In this document: positions 17,449 to 25,795 of the stretch, piece by piece | Layout of the letters: each line of letters starts with the position of its first letter | Numbering within the stretch: position 1 is the stretch's first letter | NCBI GenBank assembly: GCA_964424805.1 | Contig: CAYRKH010000002.1 | Span: 62,001-126,000, forward strand | Direction of reading: 5' to 3' | DNA length: 64,000 nucleotides | DNA from: IDS-8 sp964424805 | GTDB lineage: Bacteria; Pseudomonadota; Gammaproteobacteria; Steroidobacterales; Woeseiaceae | Translations under genes and position numbers: made by a program | Notes under the pieces: generated by a model | Told to the model about the DNA's origin: nothing | The model's database searches: none | What the model saw: the letters and a program-made list of their open reading frames with translations, nothing else

Positions 17449-18360
17449 ATGAAGGTTTGTATCGTTGGATGCGGCGCTATCGGCAGCCTGTTCGCGGCTC
17501 ATCTCGCAAAGCTCGAGGATGTCGAGGTCTGGGCTTACGACCTCGATACCCGCCACGTGGACGCCATCAATGCCGGCGGCCTGCGGCTCTCCGGCAAGAG
17601 CGACGTGCACTCCTACCCCAAGGCAACGGCCGATGCGGCCGCGATTCCGCCCTGCGACTTCGGCATCGTGGCGACCAAGGCAATGCACACGCGCGGCGCC
17701 ATGGAGGCTACCGCGCACGTATTCGAGAACGGAGCCGTTTGCAGCGTGCAGAACGGGGTGGGTAACGAGGAGGTCATCGCCGAGTTCGTGCCGCGGGTGA
17801 TTCGCGGGACGACTTTTCCGGCGGGGCACCTCGTCGAGCCGGGCCACGTCGAGCAGGATACGGGAGGCAAGACCTGGATCGGGCCGTTCGAGCCGAAGTC
17901 GGCATCGATGGCCGAAGTCGAGCTGCTCGCAAAGCGGCTGTCCGAGTCGGGCATGGAAACGCTCGCGATGGAAGATTCCCGCGGCGCGCAGTGGACCAAG
18001 CTCATTTTCAACGCGGCCACCAACCCGGTCGGCGCGCTGACCGGTTTGCCGCACGGTGTCGCCTGCGACGTGCCGGCGCTGCGCAAGCTCATTTCCGCGC
18101 TGGTGGCCGAAGGCGTCGCGGTTGCCGCTGCGCTGGGCATCCGGCTGGACAGCGACCCCGACGAGCTTGTCGATCACGCGCGCGAGGTCGCGTACAACCA
18201 CAAGGCCAGTATGCTGCAGGACGCGCTGGCACATCGCCGCACAGAGGTTGCTGCGCTCAACGGCGGCATCGTCACCTTCGGCCGGCAGGCCGGCGTGGCG
18301 ACGCCGCTGAACCAGGCAATCTGGGCGCTTATCGAGGGGCTCGAGGCGTCCTGGGGATAG
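17449..18360 (+). CDS. Ketopantoate reductase-family dehydrogenase, copy 2
   Basis: 303 residues from the ATG at 17449, preceded by CGGAGAA. It parallels copy 1: MKVCIVGCGAIGSLFAAHL Rossmann start, VATKAMHTRGAMEAT, SVQNGVGNEEVI, and QWTKLIFNAATNPVGALTGLPHG. The two genes are tandem, share many blocks and probably arose by duplication, either forming a heteromer or acting on different isomers or chain lengths. It is separated from copy 1 by 16 bases. Confidence 0.85.
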   Translation: MKVCIVGCGAIGSLFAAHLAKLEDVEVWAYDLDTRHVDAINAGGLRLSGKSDVHSYPKATADAAAIPPCDFGIVATKAMHTRGAMEATAHVFENGAVCSVQNGVGNEEVIAEFVPRVIRGTTFPAGHLVEPGHVEQDTGGKTWIGPFEPKSASMAEVELLAKRLSESGMETLAMEDSRGAQWTKLIFNAATNPVGALTGLPHGVACDVPALRKLISALVAEGVAVAAALGIRLDSDPDELVDHAREVAYNHKASMLQDALAHRRTEVAALNGGIVTFGRQAGVATPLNQAIWALIEGLEASWG

Positions 18361-18399
18361 CGAATAATTGACGACAGACAGGGAACAGGAGACGAATCG

Positions 18400-19554
18400 A
18401 TGACCAGCGAGCGACTTTTCCAGCCGAGCCGGCAGGAGATCGACCGGCGCTACGCCAACACGCGTGCCGCCATGGCCGATGCGGGGCTGGACGCTCTCAT
18501 CGTTAGCGGCAGCGAGTACACCGGCTTCGAAGGCGCGGTGCGCTACATGTGCGGCTTCCACATCCTGCACCGGTATGCCTACGTGCTGGTGCCGTTGAAG
18601 GGTGAGCCGACGGCGGTCTTCCCCAGGGAAGCCACCTGGGTCGGCGATCATACGCAGACTTTTATCGAGCACCAGGAGAAGGTGCCCGACTGCGGCGAGT
18701 GGATGGCCGGTGAATGCAAGGCGCGTGGCTACCGGCGGGTCGGCATCTATGGATTGAACTACGTGATGCCGGTGCGTGACTACCGTGCGCTGGCCGAGTC
18801 AGGCCTCGAAATCGTCGATTTCGACGAGCCGTTCGACTACTCGCGCGCGGCCAAGAGCGAGGAAGAGCTCGCGTCCGTCCGGCATTCGATGGACATCAAC
18901 AAGGCCGGCGTGCTCGCCGTTGTCCAGGCCTATCGTGCCGGGATGACGGAGGCGGAGCTGATGGCCGTCGCCGAGCAGACGTTTACGGCGCGGGGCACCG
19001 CGCGCAACACCATGGACATGGTGCTCGTGGGGCCGAACGGTTCGCTCCTGCCGCAGATGGTGTTCCCCAGTCCGCACCGGAAGGTGCAGGACAGCGACGG
19101 CCTGCTGTACGGGCTCGAGGTTACCGGCGAAGGCGGGCACTGGGTGGAATTCTCACGGCTGCTGGCGCCGCAGGGCATCGATAGTGAAATGCAGCGGCTA
19201 ATGGCGGCGTACGAGGAGTTCCACGCGCTGGTGGGTGAGCACCTGAAGGCCGGCGCCAGCGCACACGACGTTCATCGGAAGGTCATCAAGCCGTTCGAAG
19301 GCAAAGGCTGGCGGCTCGGGCACGTTTCCGGGCATTCCATCGGCATGACCATGATCGAGTTTCCCCGCATCGGGGAAGGCACGGAGTTCGAGCTGCCGGA
19401 GAACATGGTCTGCTCGATGCACCCGCACGTGATGACAGAGGACCGGAAGTCCTGCCTTTACTTCCAGGAGACCTTTCGGGTCGGGAAGGACGGCGGTGAA
19501 TCGTTGTCCGGCGTACCGGTCAAGTATTACCGGGGTGGAGAAGCCAGTCTTTGA
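18400..19554 (+). CDS. M24-fold (creatinase/Xaa-Pro peptidase-like) hydrolase lacking the metal Asp pair
   Basis: 384 residues. The two-domain creatinase fold is visible: N-terminal domain RYANTRAAMADAGLDALIVSGSEYTGFEGAVRYMCGF, then the pita-bread domain (SEEELASVRHSMDINKAG; GHVSGHSIGMTMIEFPRI). In true M24 metallopeptidases the metal site uses an Asp-x10-Asp pair; the equivalent stretch here is YGLEVTGEGGHWVEFSR, without those aspartates. That resembles creatinase, which cleaves a C-N bond without metal. A C-N hydrolase acting on a small nitrogen compound fits the catabolic context better than a peptidase. Confidence 0.8.
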   Translation: MTSERLFQPSRQEIDRRYANTRAAMADAGLDALIVSGSEYTGFEGAVRYMCGFHILHRYAYVLVPLKGEPTAVFPREATWVGDHTQTFIEHQEKVPDCGEWMAGECKARGYRRVGIYGLNYVMPVRDYRALAESGLEIVDFDEPFDYSRAAKSEEELASVRHSMDINKAGVLAVVQAYRAGMTEAELMAVAEQTFTARGTARNTMDMVLVGPNGSLLPQMVFPSPHRKVQDSDGLLYGLEVTGEGGHWVEFSRLLAPQGIDSEMQRLMAAYEEFHALVGEHLKAGASAHDVHRKVIKPFEGKGWRLGHVSGHSIGMTMIEFPRIGEGTEFELPENMVCSMHPHVMTEDRKSCLYFQETFRVGKDGGESLSGVPVKYYRGGEASL

Positions 19555-19627
19555 GGATGCGCACGGGATTGCCATCGGTAGTGCAACCAGCGTAGCGCGG
19601 ACAGGATAAATCAGCAGGAGAATCGCA

Positions 19628-20713
19628 ATGAGCGACGCAAAGCCCCTGGTGGGCGTTATTTTCAAATCGTACGAGCCGATGTCGGCCATCCAGGCCTATG
19701 CCCGGCAGACAGAGGAGTCCGGATACCCCGGCGGTTTCTGGATTGCCGAGGCGTATCACTGGTTCCGCAAGTACGGCCACGAGGCGCGCGGCTGCTTCGC
19801 GACACTGGCGGCGGCGACCCTGTCGACGAGCAAGATTCCGATCGGATTGGGTATCACGTCGCCCTACATGCGGCACCCGACGATCCAGGCCTCGGAGTGC
19901 AATGCGATCGACGAGCTTTCCGGCGGACGCTTCATCATGGGCCTCGGCGCCGGCAAGGTCGGCACCGAGTACCTCGGGCTCGACATGAAGAAATTCACCC
20001 CGGTGAAGACGCATCGGGAGTCGATCGAGATGATTCGCGGCATCGCGAGCGGAGAGAAGTTCGAGTTCGACGGCGAACTCTTCAGCTGCGACATGCCTGC
20101 TATTGATCGCAAGGGCAGGGGATTGCGCACGAACATCCCCGTGTACGTCGGTGCAACCGGGCCGTTCATGCAGAAGCTGGCGGGCAAGATGGCCGACGGC
20201 CTGCTGTTGCCGGGACTTACGTCTCCAGGCTTTACCCGCTACTCACGGGACAACTGCGAGGCCGGTGCGAAATCGGTGAATCGCGAGCTTCCGGCGGACT
20301 TCCCCGTCGGCGGCGTCATCCTGGCGGCCTGTTCGAATGACCGGAAGAAAGCCAAGGATGCCACGCGCAGCTATACCGGCACGTATATCATCAACAAGCT
20401 CCGCAACATCAAGAACGACGTCATCCTGAGCACGTCCGGCTTGCCGGACGAGACCTGGGAACCGTTCCGCAAGGCAATCGCTGAAGGGACCGAGGACAAC
20501 GTGACGCACCTCGTGACCGACGAGATCCAGCGGGCCTTCACCGTGATCTCCGGCACGCCGGATGACTGCCTGGAAATCACGCAGGAACTGATCGATGCCG
20601 GGTTGAATACGCCGCTGCTGGAAGTGGTCGGCGCGTCCGAGGCCGATAACGTCGAAACCATCAGGCTCTTCGGCGAGGCCGTACTTCCGCGGCTGAAGCG
20701 GGCGGGAGGCTGA
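19628..20713 (+). CDS. LLM-class oxidoreductase, F420-dependent (Mer-like)
   Basis: 361 residues. The luciferase-like TIM barrel is recognisable, and IGLGITSPYMRHPTIQASECNAIDELSGGRFIMGLGAG (from about residue 72) matches the F420-dependent branch containing methylenetetrahydromethanopterin reductase and F420-glucose-6-phosphate dehydrogenase. F420 use is inferred from this pattern and from the NADPH:F420 oxidoreductase at the end of the same operon. It likely reduces an unsaturated substrate with F420H2. A good AGGAG ribosome site precedes the ATG. Confidence 0.85.
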   Translation: MSDAKPLVGVIFKSYEPMSAIQAYARQTEESGYPGGFWIAEAYHWFRKYGHEARGCFATLAAATLSTSKIPIGLGITSPYMRHPTIQASECNAIDELSGGRFIMGLGAGKVGTEYLGLDMKKFTPVKTHRESIEMIRGIASGEKFEFDGELFSCDMPAIDRKGRGLRTNIPVYVGATGPFMQKLAGKMADGLLLPGLTSPGFTRYSRDNCEAGAKSVNRELPADFPVGGVILAACSNDRKKAKDATRSYTGTYIINKLRNIKNDVILSTSGLPDETWEPFRKAIAEGTEDNVTHLVTDEIQRAFTVISGTPDDCLEITQELIDAGLNTPLLEVVGASEADNVETIRLFGEAVLPRLKRAGG

Positions 20714-20714
20714 C

Positions 20715-21644
20715 ATGCGGCTTGCAACGTTCAAGCCGGAGGGCGGAGCCCGGCCCACCGTCGGATTGTTCATTAACGGCCACTACGCCGATCTTCACGC
20801 GCTCTCGCAGGGCAAGCTGCCGGACAACATGCTGGCATTCCTCGAGCAGGGAGAGTCGGCGATGGCGCAGGCCAGGGAGATCGCGAGCAGCCTCGGCGCC
20901 GATCCGGCGGGCAAGCAGCACGTCTATCCCGAGAAGGCGATCGAGCTGTGCGCACCTGTGCCCAAGCCCGGCAAGATCATGCATACCTCCTGCAACTTCG
21001 GCGCTCACCTCGAGGAGTTGACCAAGTGGGAATCCCCCGAGTGGCAGTCGCACAACTGGGGCGACTTCCACTTCGAGCACCCCACCGGTTTTCTCGAGGC
21101 GCCGTCATCGGTCAGTGCCTCCGGTGCCGAAGTGGCCGTGCCGCACTTCACGCGGCAGCTCGATTTCGAAATCGAGATCGGGATCATCATCGGCAAGCGG
21201 GCATTCCGGGTCGGCGTCGACGAGGCGATGGATTACGTCGCGGGATTCACCATTTTCAACGATCTCTCGGCGCGCGACATCCAGGCTCGCGAGCACTCGA
21301 ACAAGGTCATTCTTCTCGGCAAGAGCTTCGACGGCTCCTGTCCGTTCGGGCCCCATCTGGTGACAACCGACGAGCTGTCGGATCCGCATGACCTCGACAT
21401 GAAGCTGCGGGTCAACGGGGTGGTGCGCCAGGACGCCAACACGGGGCAGATGCACTACAAGACGCGGGAACTGGTGTCCTGGTGGTCGAACACGACGCTC
21501 GAGCCGGGCGACATCATCACGAGCGGCAGTCCGCCCGGGGTCGCTGCCGGCATGAAGAATCCGGAGTGGTTGAAGCCGGGAGACCGGGTCGACGCCACCG
21601 TCGCCGAGCTCGGCACCTTGACCACCTTCATCGTTGCGGGCTAG
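20715..21644 (+). CDS. Fumarylacetoacetate hydrolase-family protein
   Basis: 309 residues. The FAH fold is shown by PVPKPGKIMHTSCNFGAH, the metal-binding DFEIEIGIIIGK glutamates, FTIFNDLSARDIQ with its Asp, KSFDGSCPFGPHLVT and the closing GDIITSGSPPGV. Family members cleave C-C bonds of acyl-pyruvates, decarboxylate or isomerise oxo-acids. It starts 2 bases after the LLM stop and so is tightly coupled to the F420-dependent step; it probably acts downstream of it. Confidence 0.88.
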   Translation: MRLATFKPEGGARPTVGLFINGHYADLHALSQGKLPDNMLAFLEQGESAMAQAREIASSLGADPAGKQHVYPEKAIELCAPVPKPGKIMHTSCNFGAHLEELTKWESPEWQSHNWGDFHFEHPTGFLEAPSSVSASGAEVAVPHFTRQLDFEIEIGIIIGKRAFRVGVDEAMDYVAGFTIFNDLSARDIQAREHSNKVILLGKSFDGSCPFGPHLVTTDELSDPHDLDMKLRVNGVVRQDANTGQMHYKTRELVSWWSNTTLEPGDIITSGSPPGVAAGMKNPEWLKPGDRVDATVAELGTLTTFIVAG

Positions 21645-21687
21645 CGCTGCACCGCACACGTCAACCGATTACTTAGGGGAATACACA

Positions 21688-22965
21688 ATGGCCGGCAAAC
21701 CCGACCCGACTCTCGTCCAGCGTGCGGTCGAGAAAATCGACCGCGAACGGCTGATAAAGCTTGTCGTCGATCTCGTGAACGTGCCCAGCCCGACGGGCTA
21801 TGAAGGCGACATGGCGCGAGCCCTGCACGACGTGCTGAAGGACTCCGGGTTCCGCTCAACGCTGCAGCCCATCGGCGACGAACGGTACAACGCCATCGGG
21901 CTGTGGGAAGGCGCGGGCGGCGGCAAGACGCTGATGTTCAACGGCCATCTGGACACCTCTTTCGGTCCGGAGCAGGCGCACCGCGGACTCGGCTACCGCT
22001 GCGAAGGCACCGTCGTGGATGACGAATGGATCTACGGCATGGGGACGTTCAACATGAAGAGCGCGCTTGCGACCTACACGGTGGCCTGCGAGGCGATCAA
22101 AGCGGCAGGCATAGAGATTGCCGGCAACGTGGTGATTGCCGGCGTTGCCGGTGAGATCGAGAAGGCACCGGTTAATGAGTTCGACGGCAGGATGTACCAG
22201 GGCTACGGCCCCGGCACGAAGTATGCGATCACGCACGGCGCGGTCGCCGACTACTGCATCCTCGGCGAGCCGACCAACATGATGCTGATCCCGCGCCACT
22301 GCGGCACGACGTGGTTCAAGATCACCGTGCCGGGCACGCTGATCCACACCGCATGGTCGAATCACGAGAACAACGCGGTGAGCAAGTCGGCGCTGGTCCT
22401 CGACGCGTTGAACGAGTGGATTCCGGGCTACATGGAGCGGAACGAGTTCGGCGGGACCAAGCCGAAGGTAAACATCGCCGCGATCGAGGGCGGCTGGCCG
22501 TGGCGCGGAGCCCGAACGCCCGATAACTGCTCCATTTACATGGACGTCAGGACACCGCCGGACCTGCTGCCCGTCGCCGTTTACCGCGAGGTGCGCGAGG
22601 TGATCCGCGGCCTGGAGGAACGGCACGAGTCACTCAAGGGCACCACGGTGGATATCTACGTCTCCGCCCCGGGTACGAGCATTCCGGACGATCACGAGCT
22701 GATACAGACGATCAGCGCGGCGCACGAGCAGCAGCTCGGGCAGGCGCTGAAGTTCGGCAACGAGATCTGGTACAGCGATGCCGCGCACATGAACCGCTAC
22801 GGCATCCCGACGGTCAACTACGGCTCGGCCGGTCGCATCCGCACCGGCGGTGGCGGCTTCGATACCCACCAGGGTGAAGCGGTCCACATCGGGGACATGC
22901 TCGACATCATCAAAGTGTATATTCAGTGTATCCTGACCCTGTGCGGAGTGGCCGCGACCCGCTGA
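21688..22965 (+). CDS. M20-family amidohydrolase (acetylornithine deacetylase-like), altered metal site
   Basis: 425 residues from the ATG at 21688, preceded by AGGGGA. The M20 pattern is present: VNVPSPTGYEGD, MFNGHLDTSF (metal His about 87), YGMGTFNMKSALA, GEIEKAPVNEF, ILGEPTNMM and the terminal SDAAHMNRYGIP. The bridging metal ligand, normally Asp in the GxxDMKG motif, appears as Asn (about N122). The protein probably still hydrolyses an N-acyl or carbamoyl group, but metal use may differ. It sits between FAH-like and cyclase-like genes. Confidence 0.82.
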   Translation: MAGKPDPTLVQRAVEKIDRERLIKLVVDLVNVPSPTGYEGDMARALHDVLKDSGFRSTLQPIGDERYNAIGLWEGAGGGKTLMFNGHLDTSFGPEQAHRGLGYRCEGTVVDDEWIYGMGTFNMKSALATYTVACEAIKAAGIEIAGNVVIAGVAGEIEKAPVNEFDGRMYQGYGPGTKYAITHGAVADYCILGEPTNMMLIPRHCGTTWFKITVPGTLIHTAWSNHENNAVSKSALVLDALNEWIPGYMERNEFGGTKPKVNIAAIEGGWPWRGARTPDNCSIYMDVRTPPDLLPVAVYREVREVIRGLEERHESLKGTTVDIYVSAPGTSIPDDHELIQTISAAHEQQLGQALKFGNEIWYSDAAHMNRYGIPTVNYGSAGRIRTGGGGFDTHQGEAVHIGDMLDIIKVYIQCILTLCGVAATR

Positions 22966-22969
22966 CGCC

Positions 22970-23779
22970 GTGACGCAGGAAACGCTACACGAGCTGCTCG
23001 GCAAGGCACGGGTCTACGACCTGGGACAGTGCTACTGGCCAGGCATGCCGGTCCACCCGTTCGATCCGCCGTACCAGTACTACCTGTTCGACTATCACGA
23101 GCACGTGGTAAAGGATCTCGGGAAGATCGAGCCGGGCTTCTCGCATGCGATCGGCATGATGATCACGTCGATGCACGCCGGCACGCACTTCGATGCGCCG
23201 GTGCACATGTCGCAGGACCTGAAGGTCCAGGGTATCGACATCGTGCCGTACCAGCGCGGGACCGGCTTCGTGGATCTCCCCGAGCCTTTGCACAGCATGG
23301 AGGACGTTCCGCCGCTGGTATTGAGAGCGGTACTGTTCGACATCCCCGCCCAGAAAGGTGTCGACATCCTGCCGGAGCGCTATTCCATCACCGCGGCGGA
23401 CCTGGAGCAGGCGGCCGCCGAGCAGGACCTGGCACTGGGAGAAGGTGACTGCGCGATCGTCCGGACCGGGTACGGCAGCCTGTTCGAGAAGGATGGCGAG
23501 GCGTACCTGCACAAGTGGGCCGGGCTGGCGCCGGATGCCGTGCGCTGGCTGGCGGAGCGAAAGCCGCGGCTGGTCGGCACCGACAATCTCTCCATCGGTT
23601 GCCCCGACCTGTTCGATGCGCACCGGGTGCTGCTGATAGAGAACGGTATCTATGTCATGAAGAGCCTGTTCCTGGAGGAACTCGCCGCGGATCGCCGGCA
23701 CGTTTCAACCGTCGTCGTACTGCCGCTCAAGATCAAGGGCGGCGAGGCATCGCTGGTCCGGCCGATTGCGATTGCATGA
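22970..23779 (+). CDS. Cyclase-family (kynurenine formamidase-like) hydrolase
   Basis: 269 residues from the GTG at 22970, 4 bases after the preceding stop. It carries the metal-binding signature of the family, HAGTHFDAPVH (about residues 69-79), plus VYDLGQCYWPGMPVHPFDPP and RKPRLVGTDNLSIG. Related enzymes open formamides, lactams or cyclic imides (KynB, isatin hydrolase). In this operon a ring-opening or amide-cleaving step is the natural reading. Confidence 0.85.
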   Translation: MTQETLHELLGKARVYDLGQCYWPGMPVHPFDPPYQYYLFDYHEHVVKDLGKIEPGFSHAIGMMITSMHAGTHFDAPVHMSQDLKVQGIDIVPYQRGTGFVDLPEPLHSMEDVPPLVLRAVLFDIPAQKGVDILPERYSITAADLEQAAAEQDLALGEGDCAIVRTGYGSLFEKDGEAYLHKWAGLAPDAVRWLAERKPRLVGTDNLSIGCPDLFDAHRVLLIENGIYVMKSLFLEELAADRRHVSTVVVLPLKIKGGEASLVRPIAIA

Positions 23780-23809
23780 CGTCCCATAACGATCACCGAG
23801 GACAAGATT

Positions 23810-25006
23810 TTGGATATTGAGCAGAAGATCTGGACCAGCGAGCTGAACAAGCTCGACGAGGTTCGTGGAGATTTCAATCGCAGCAAGCCGGTACGTTTCT
23901 ACGACACGACGCTGCGGGATGGTGAACAGGCGGTCGGGGTGGTTTTCAACCCCGACGAGAAGTTCGAGATAGCGCGGGGCCTGGCGGATCTGGGTGTGGG
24001 CCGGATCGAAGCCGGGTTCCCGCGCGTTTCGGAAGCGGATTCCCAGGCGGTTAAACGCATCCTGGAAGCGGGGCTCGACTCCGAGATCTGGGGCTTCTCG
24101 AGAGCGGTCAAGGCGGATCTCGACGCCTTGATCGAGCTCGGCATACGCCAGGTCCTCATCGAGATCTCGACGAGTGAAGTCAAGATGGCGGCCTACGGGT
24201 TCAACCGTGAGGTCGTATTGCAGCGGGTCACCGACGCCATCCGGCACGCGGTGGACCACGACATGCGGGTGCTGTTCTTCCCGGTCGACAGCACGCGCAG
24301 CGATCTTGGCTTCCTGGAGGAGGTGTACTCCCGCGCAATCGAGACCGGCGCGTCGGAAATCGCCGTTGTGGATACCATCGGCGCCTGCGCGCCGGAGGCG
24401 ATCGAGCACCTGATTCGCAAGGTCCGGGGATGGATCGGCCCGGAGATGCCGCTGCACTTCCACGGGCACAACGACTTCGGGCTCGGCACCGCGCTGGCCA
24501 TCGCCGCGGTGCGGGGAGGGGCGGACTGGATCCAGGGCACGATCAACGGTATCGGCGAGAGAGCCGGCAACTCGGATATCTGCGAGGTCGCGTTGGCACT
24601 GTCCTGCCTCTATGACGTGCCGATCGAGCTCGACCTGTCACAGGCGCGGCGAGTGTCTGCGCTGGTACAGCGCGCGGGGAACTACAAGGTGGACGGCTGG
24701 CGACCCGTGGTAGGAGACAACCTCTTTACGCGCGAAAGCGGTGCCGTGGCCAACCAGTTCCACATCCCGGAAGCCATCGAACCCTACTCGGCTGATATCG
24801 TGTCGGCTCCCCGACGGATCGTGCTGGGCAAAAAGAGCGGCCTCGTCAGCATCAAGCTGAAAGTCGAGGAACTGGGGCTGGACGTCGCAGAGGAGCGCTT
24901 CCCGGACCTGCTGGCCGAGGTCAAGAGCCGGGCGACGGCCGCCGAGCGGCTGATGACGGACGACGAATTTCGCCAGCTGGTCGCCGAAAACCGGGCACCC
25001 GCATGA
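23810..25006 (+). CDS. Isopropylmalate/homocitrate synthase-like acyl transferase (HMGL-like)
   Basis: 398 residues from a TTG at 23810 after GAGGAC; no nearby ATG is in frame. The TIM-barrel signatures are intact: RFYDTTLRDGEQAVGV with catalytic Arg-Asp, HFHGHNDFGLGTALA metal histidines, and GTINGIGERAGNSD. These enzymes condense acetyl-CoA with a 2-oxo acid. The closest classes are homocitrate, citramalate or isopropylmalate synthase; the regulatory LeuA domain is absent. Its stop overlaps the F420 reductase start (ATGA). Confidence 0.85.
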   Translation: MDIEQKIWTSELNKLDEVRGDFNRSKPVRFYDTTLRDGEQAVGVVFNPDEKFEIARGLADLGVGRIEAGFPRVSEADSQAVKRILEAGLDSEIWGFSRAVKADLDALIELGIRQVLIEISTSEVKMAAYGFNREVVLQRVTDAIRHAVDHDMRVLFFPVDSTRSDLGFLEEVYSRAIETGASEIAVVDTIGACAPEAIEHLIRKVRGWIGPEMPLHFHGHNDFGLGTALAIAAVRGGADWIQGTINGIGERAGNSDICEVALALSCLYDVPIELDLSQARRVSALVQRAGNYKVDGWRPVVGDNLFTRESGAVANQFHIPEAIEPYSADIVSAPRRIVLGKKSGLVSIKLKVEELGLDVAEERFPDLLAEVKSRATAAERLMTDDEFRQLVAENRAPA

Positions 25007-25677
25007 GCTCGGAGAACCCGCGCATCGCCATTCTCGGGGGTACCGGCGACCTGGGCTCCGGCCTTGCCTGGCAGCTGCTCAAGGCCGGTTACGAGGTCGT
25101 CATCGGTTCGCGCTCGGCAGAGAAGGCGGAACAGGCCGCGAGCGACCTCGCCAGCAGCCTCCCGGGCGCGAACGTGCGTGCGGCGGACAACGCCGGCGCG
25201 GCCGACAGCGCCGACATCGTCATCATGACGGTCCCGTTTGCGAATCACGAGGCCACGATCGAATCGGTCAGGCAGCAGGTGCAGGGCAAGATATTCGTGG
25301 ACACCACGGTGCCCCTGGTGCCGCCGAAGGTGATGCGAGTGCAGATGCCGGCCGACGGTCCGGCCGCCAAGCACGCGCAGCGCCTGCTCGGTGAGAACGT
25401 GCGGGTGGTCTCGGCTTTCCAGAACATCGCGGCCGCGCACCTGAAGGCCGAGAACCTGAGCGACGTCGCCTGCGACGTACTGGTGTGCGGCAACGACGCC
25501 GAGGCGCGGTCTGTCGTCATCGGGCTGGCCGAGAAAATGGGCCTGAAAGCCTGGCACGCCGGAGCGATAGACAACTCCGTCGTAGCGGAGTCGTTGACCT
25601 CGGTCCTCATCTTCCTCAACAAGAAGTACGGGCTGGACGGCGCCGGCATCCGGATCGTGGCAAGGGACGACGCCTAG
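25003..25677 (+). CDS. npdG: NADPH:coenzyme F420 oxidoreductase (Fno/NpdG)
   Basis: 224 residues. The N-terminal ILGGTGDLGSGLAWQLLKAGYEVVIGSRS is the NADPH-binding stretch characteristic of Fno, and the C-terminal AGAIDNSVVAESLTSVLIFLNKKYGLDGAGIRI is the family hallmark. The enzyme transfers hydride between NADPH and F420, regenerating F420H2. It overlaps the preceding gene by 4 bases and closes the operon containing the F420-type LLM enzyme, so the two likely form a reduction cycle. Confidence 0.92.
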   Translation: MSSENPRIAILGGTGDLGSGLAWQLLKAGYEVVIGSRSAEKAEQAASDLASSLPGANVRAADNAGAADSADIVIMTVPFANHEATIESVRQQVQGKIFVDTTVPLVPPKVMRVQMPADGPAAKHAQRLLGENVRVVSAFQNIAAAHLKAENLSDVACDVLVCGNDAEARSVVIGLAEKMGLKAWHAGAIDNSVVAESLTSVLIFLNKKYGLDGAGIRIVARDDA

Positions 25678-25697
25678 CTGCCCTGACCGGGCACCTC

Positions 25698-25714
25698 ATT
25701 GCATTCCGTGCAAT
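25698..25714. promoter_or_regulatory. Palindrome ATTGC-N7-GCAAT upstream of the DUF885 gene
   Basis: ATTGC-ATTCCGT-GCAAT, a perfect dyad 82 bases before the ATG of the DUF885 gene. It is one of eight intergenic TTGC-N7-GCAA copies in the window and fits a LysR-type T-N11-A box. Confidence 0.6.
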
Positions 25715-25795
25715 TGATCCGGCGCCGGGCTGCAACCCCTCGCCCGGATACCTGTGATAGTTTCGTCGCGGTCCCCCCGCGAAAGGAAACTGTTC

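Noticed and set aside
16476..18360. panE genes for pantothenate synthesis
   Set aside because: Two tandem copies inside a catabolic operon without other pantothenate genes make this unlikely.
19580..19610. TTGC...GCAA near 19574-19592 as a further regulon site
   Set aside because: The spacer is 10 bases rather than 7, and the gene is internal to the F420 operon.
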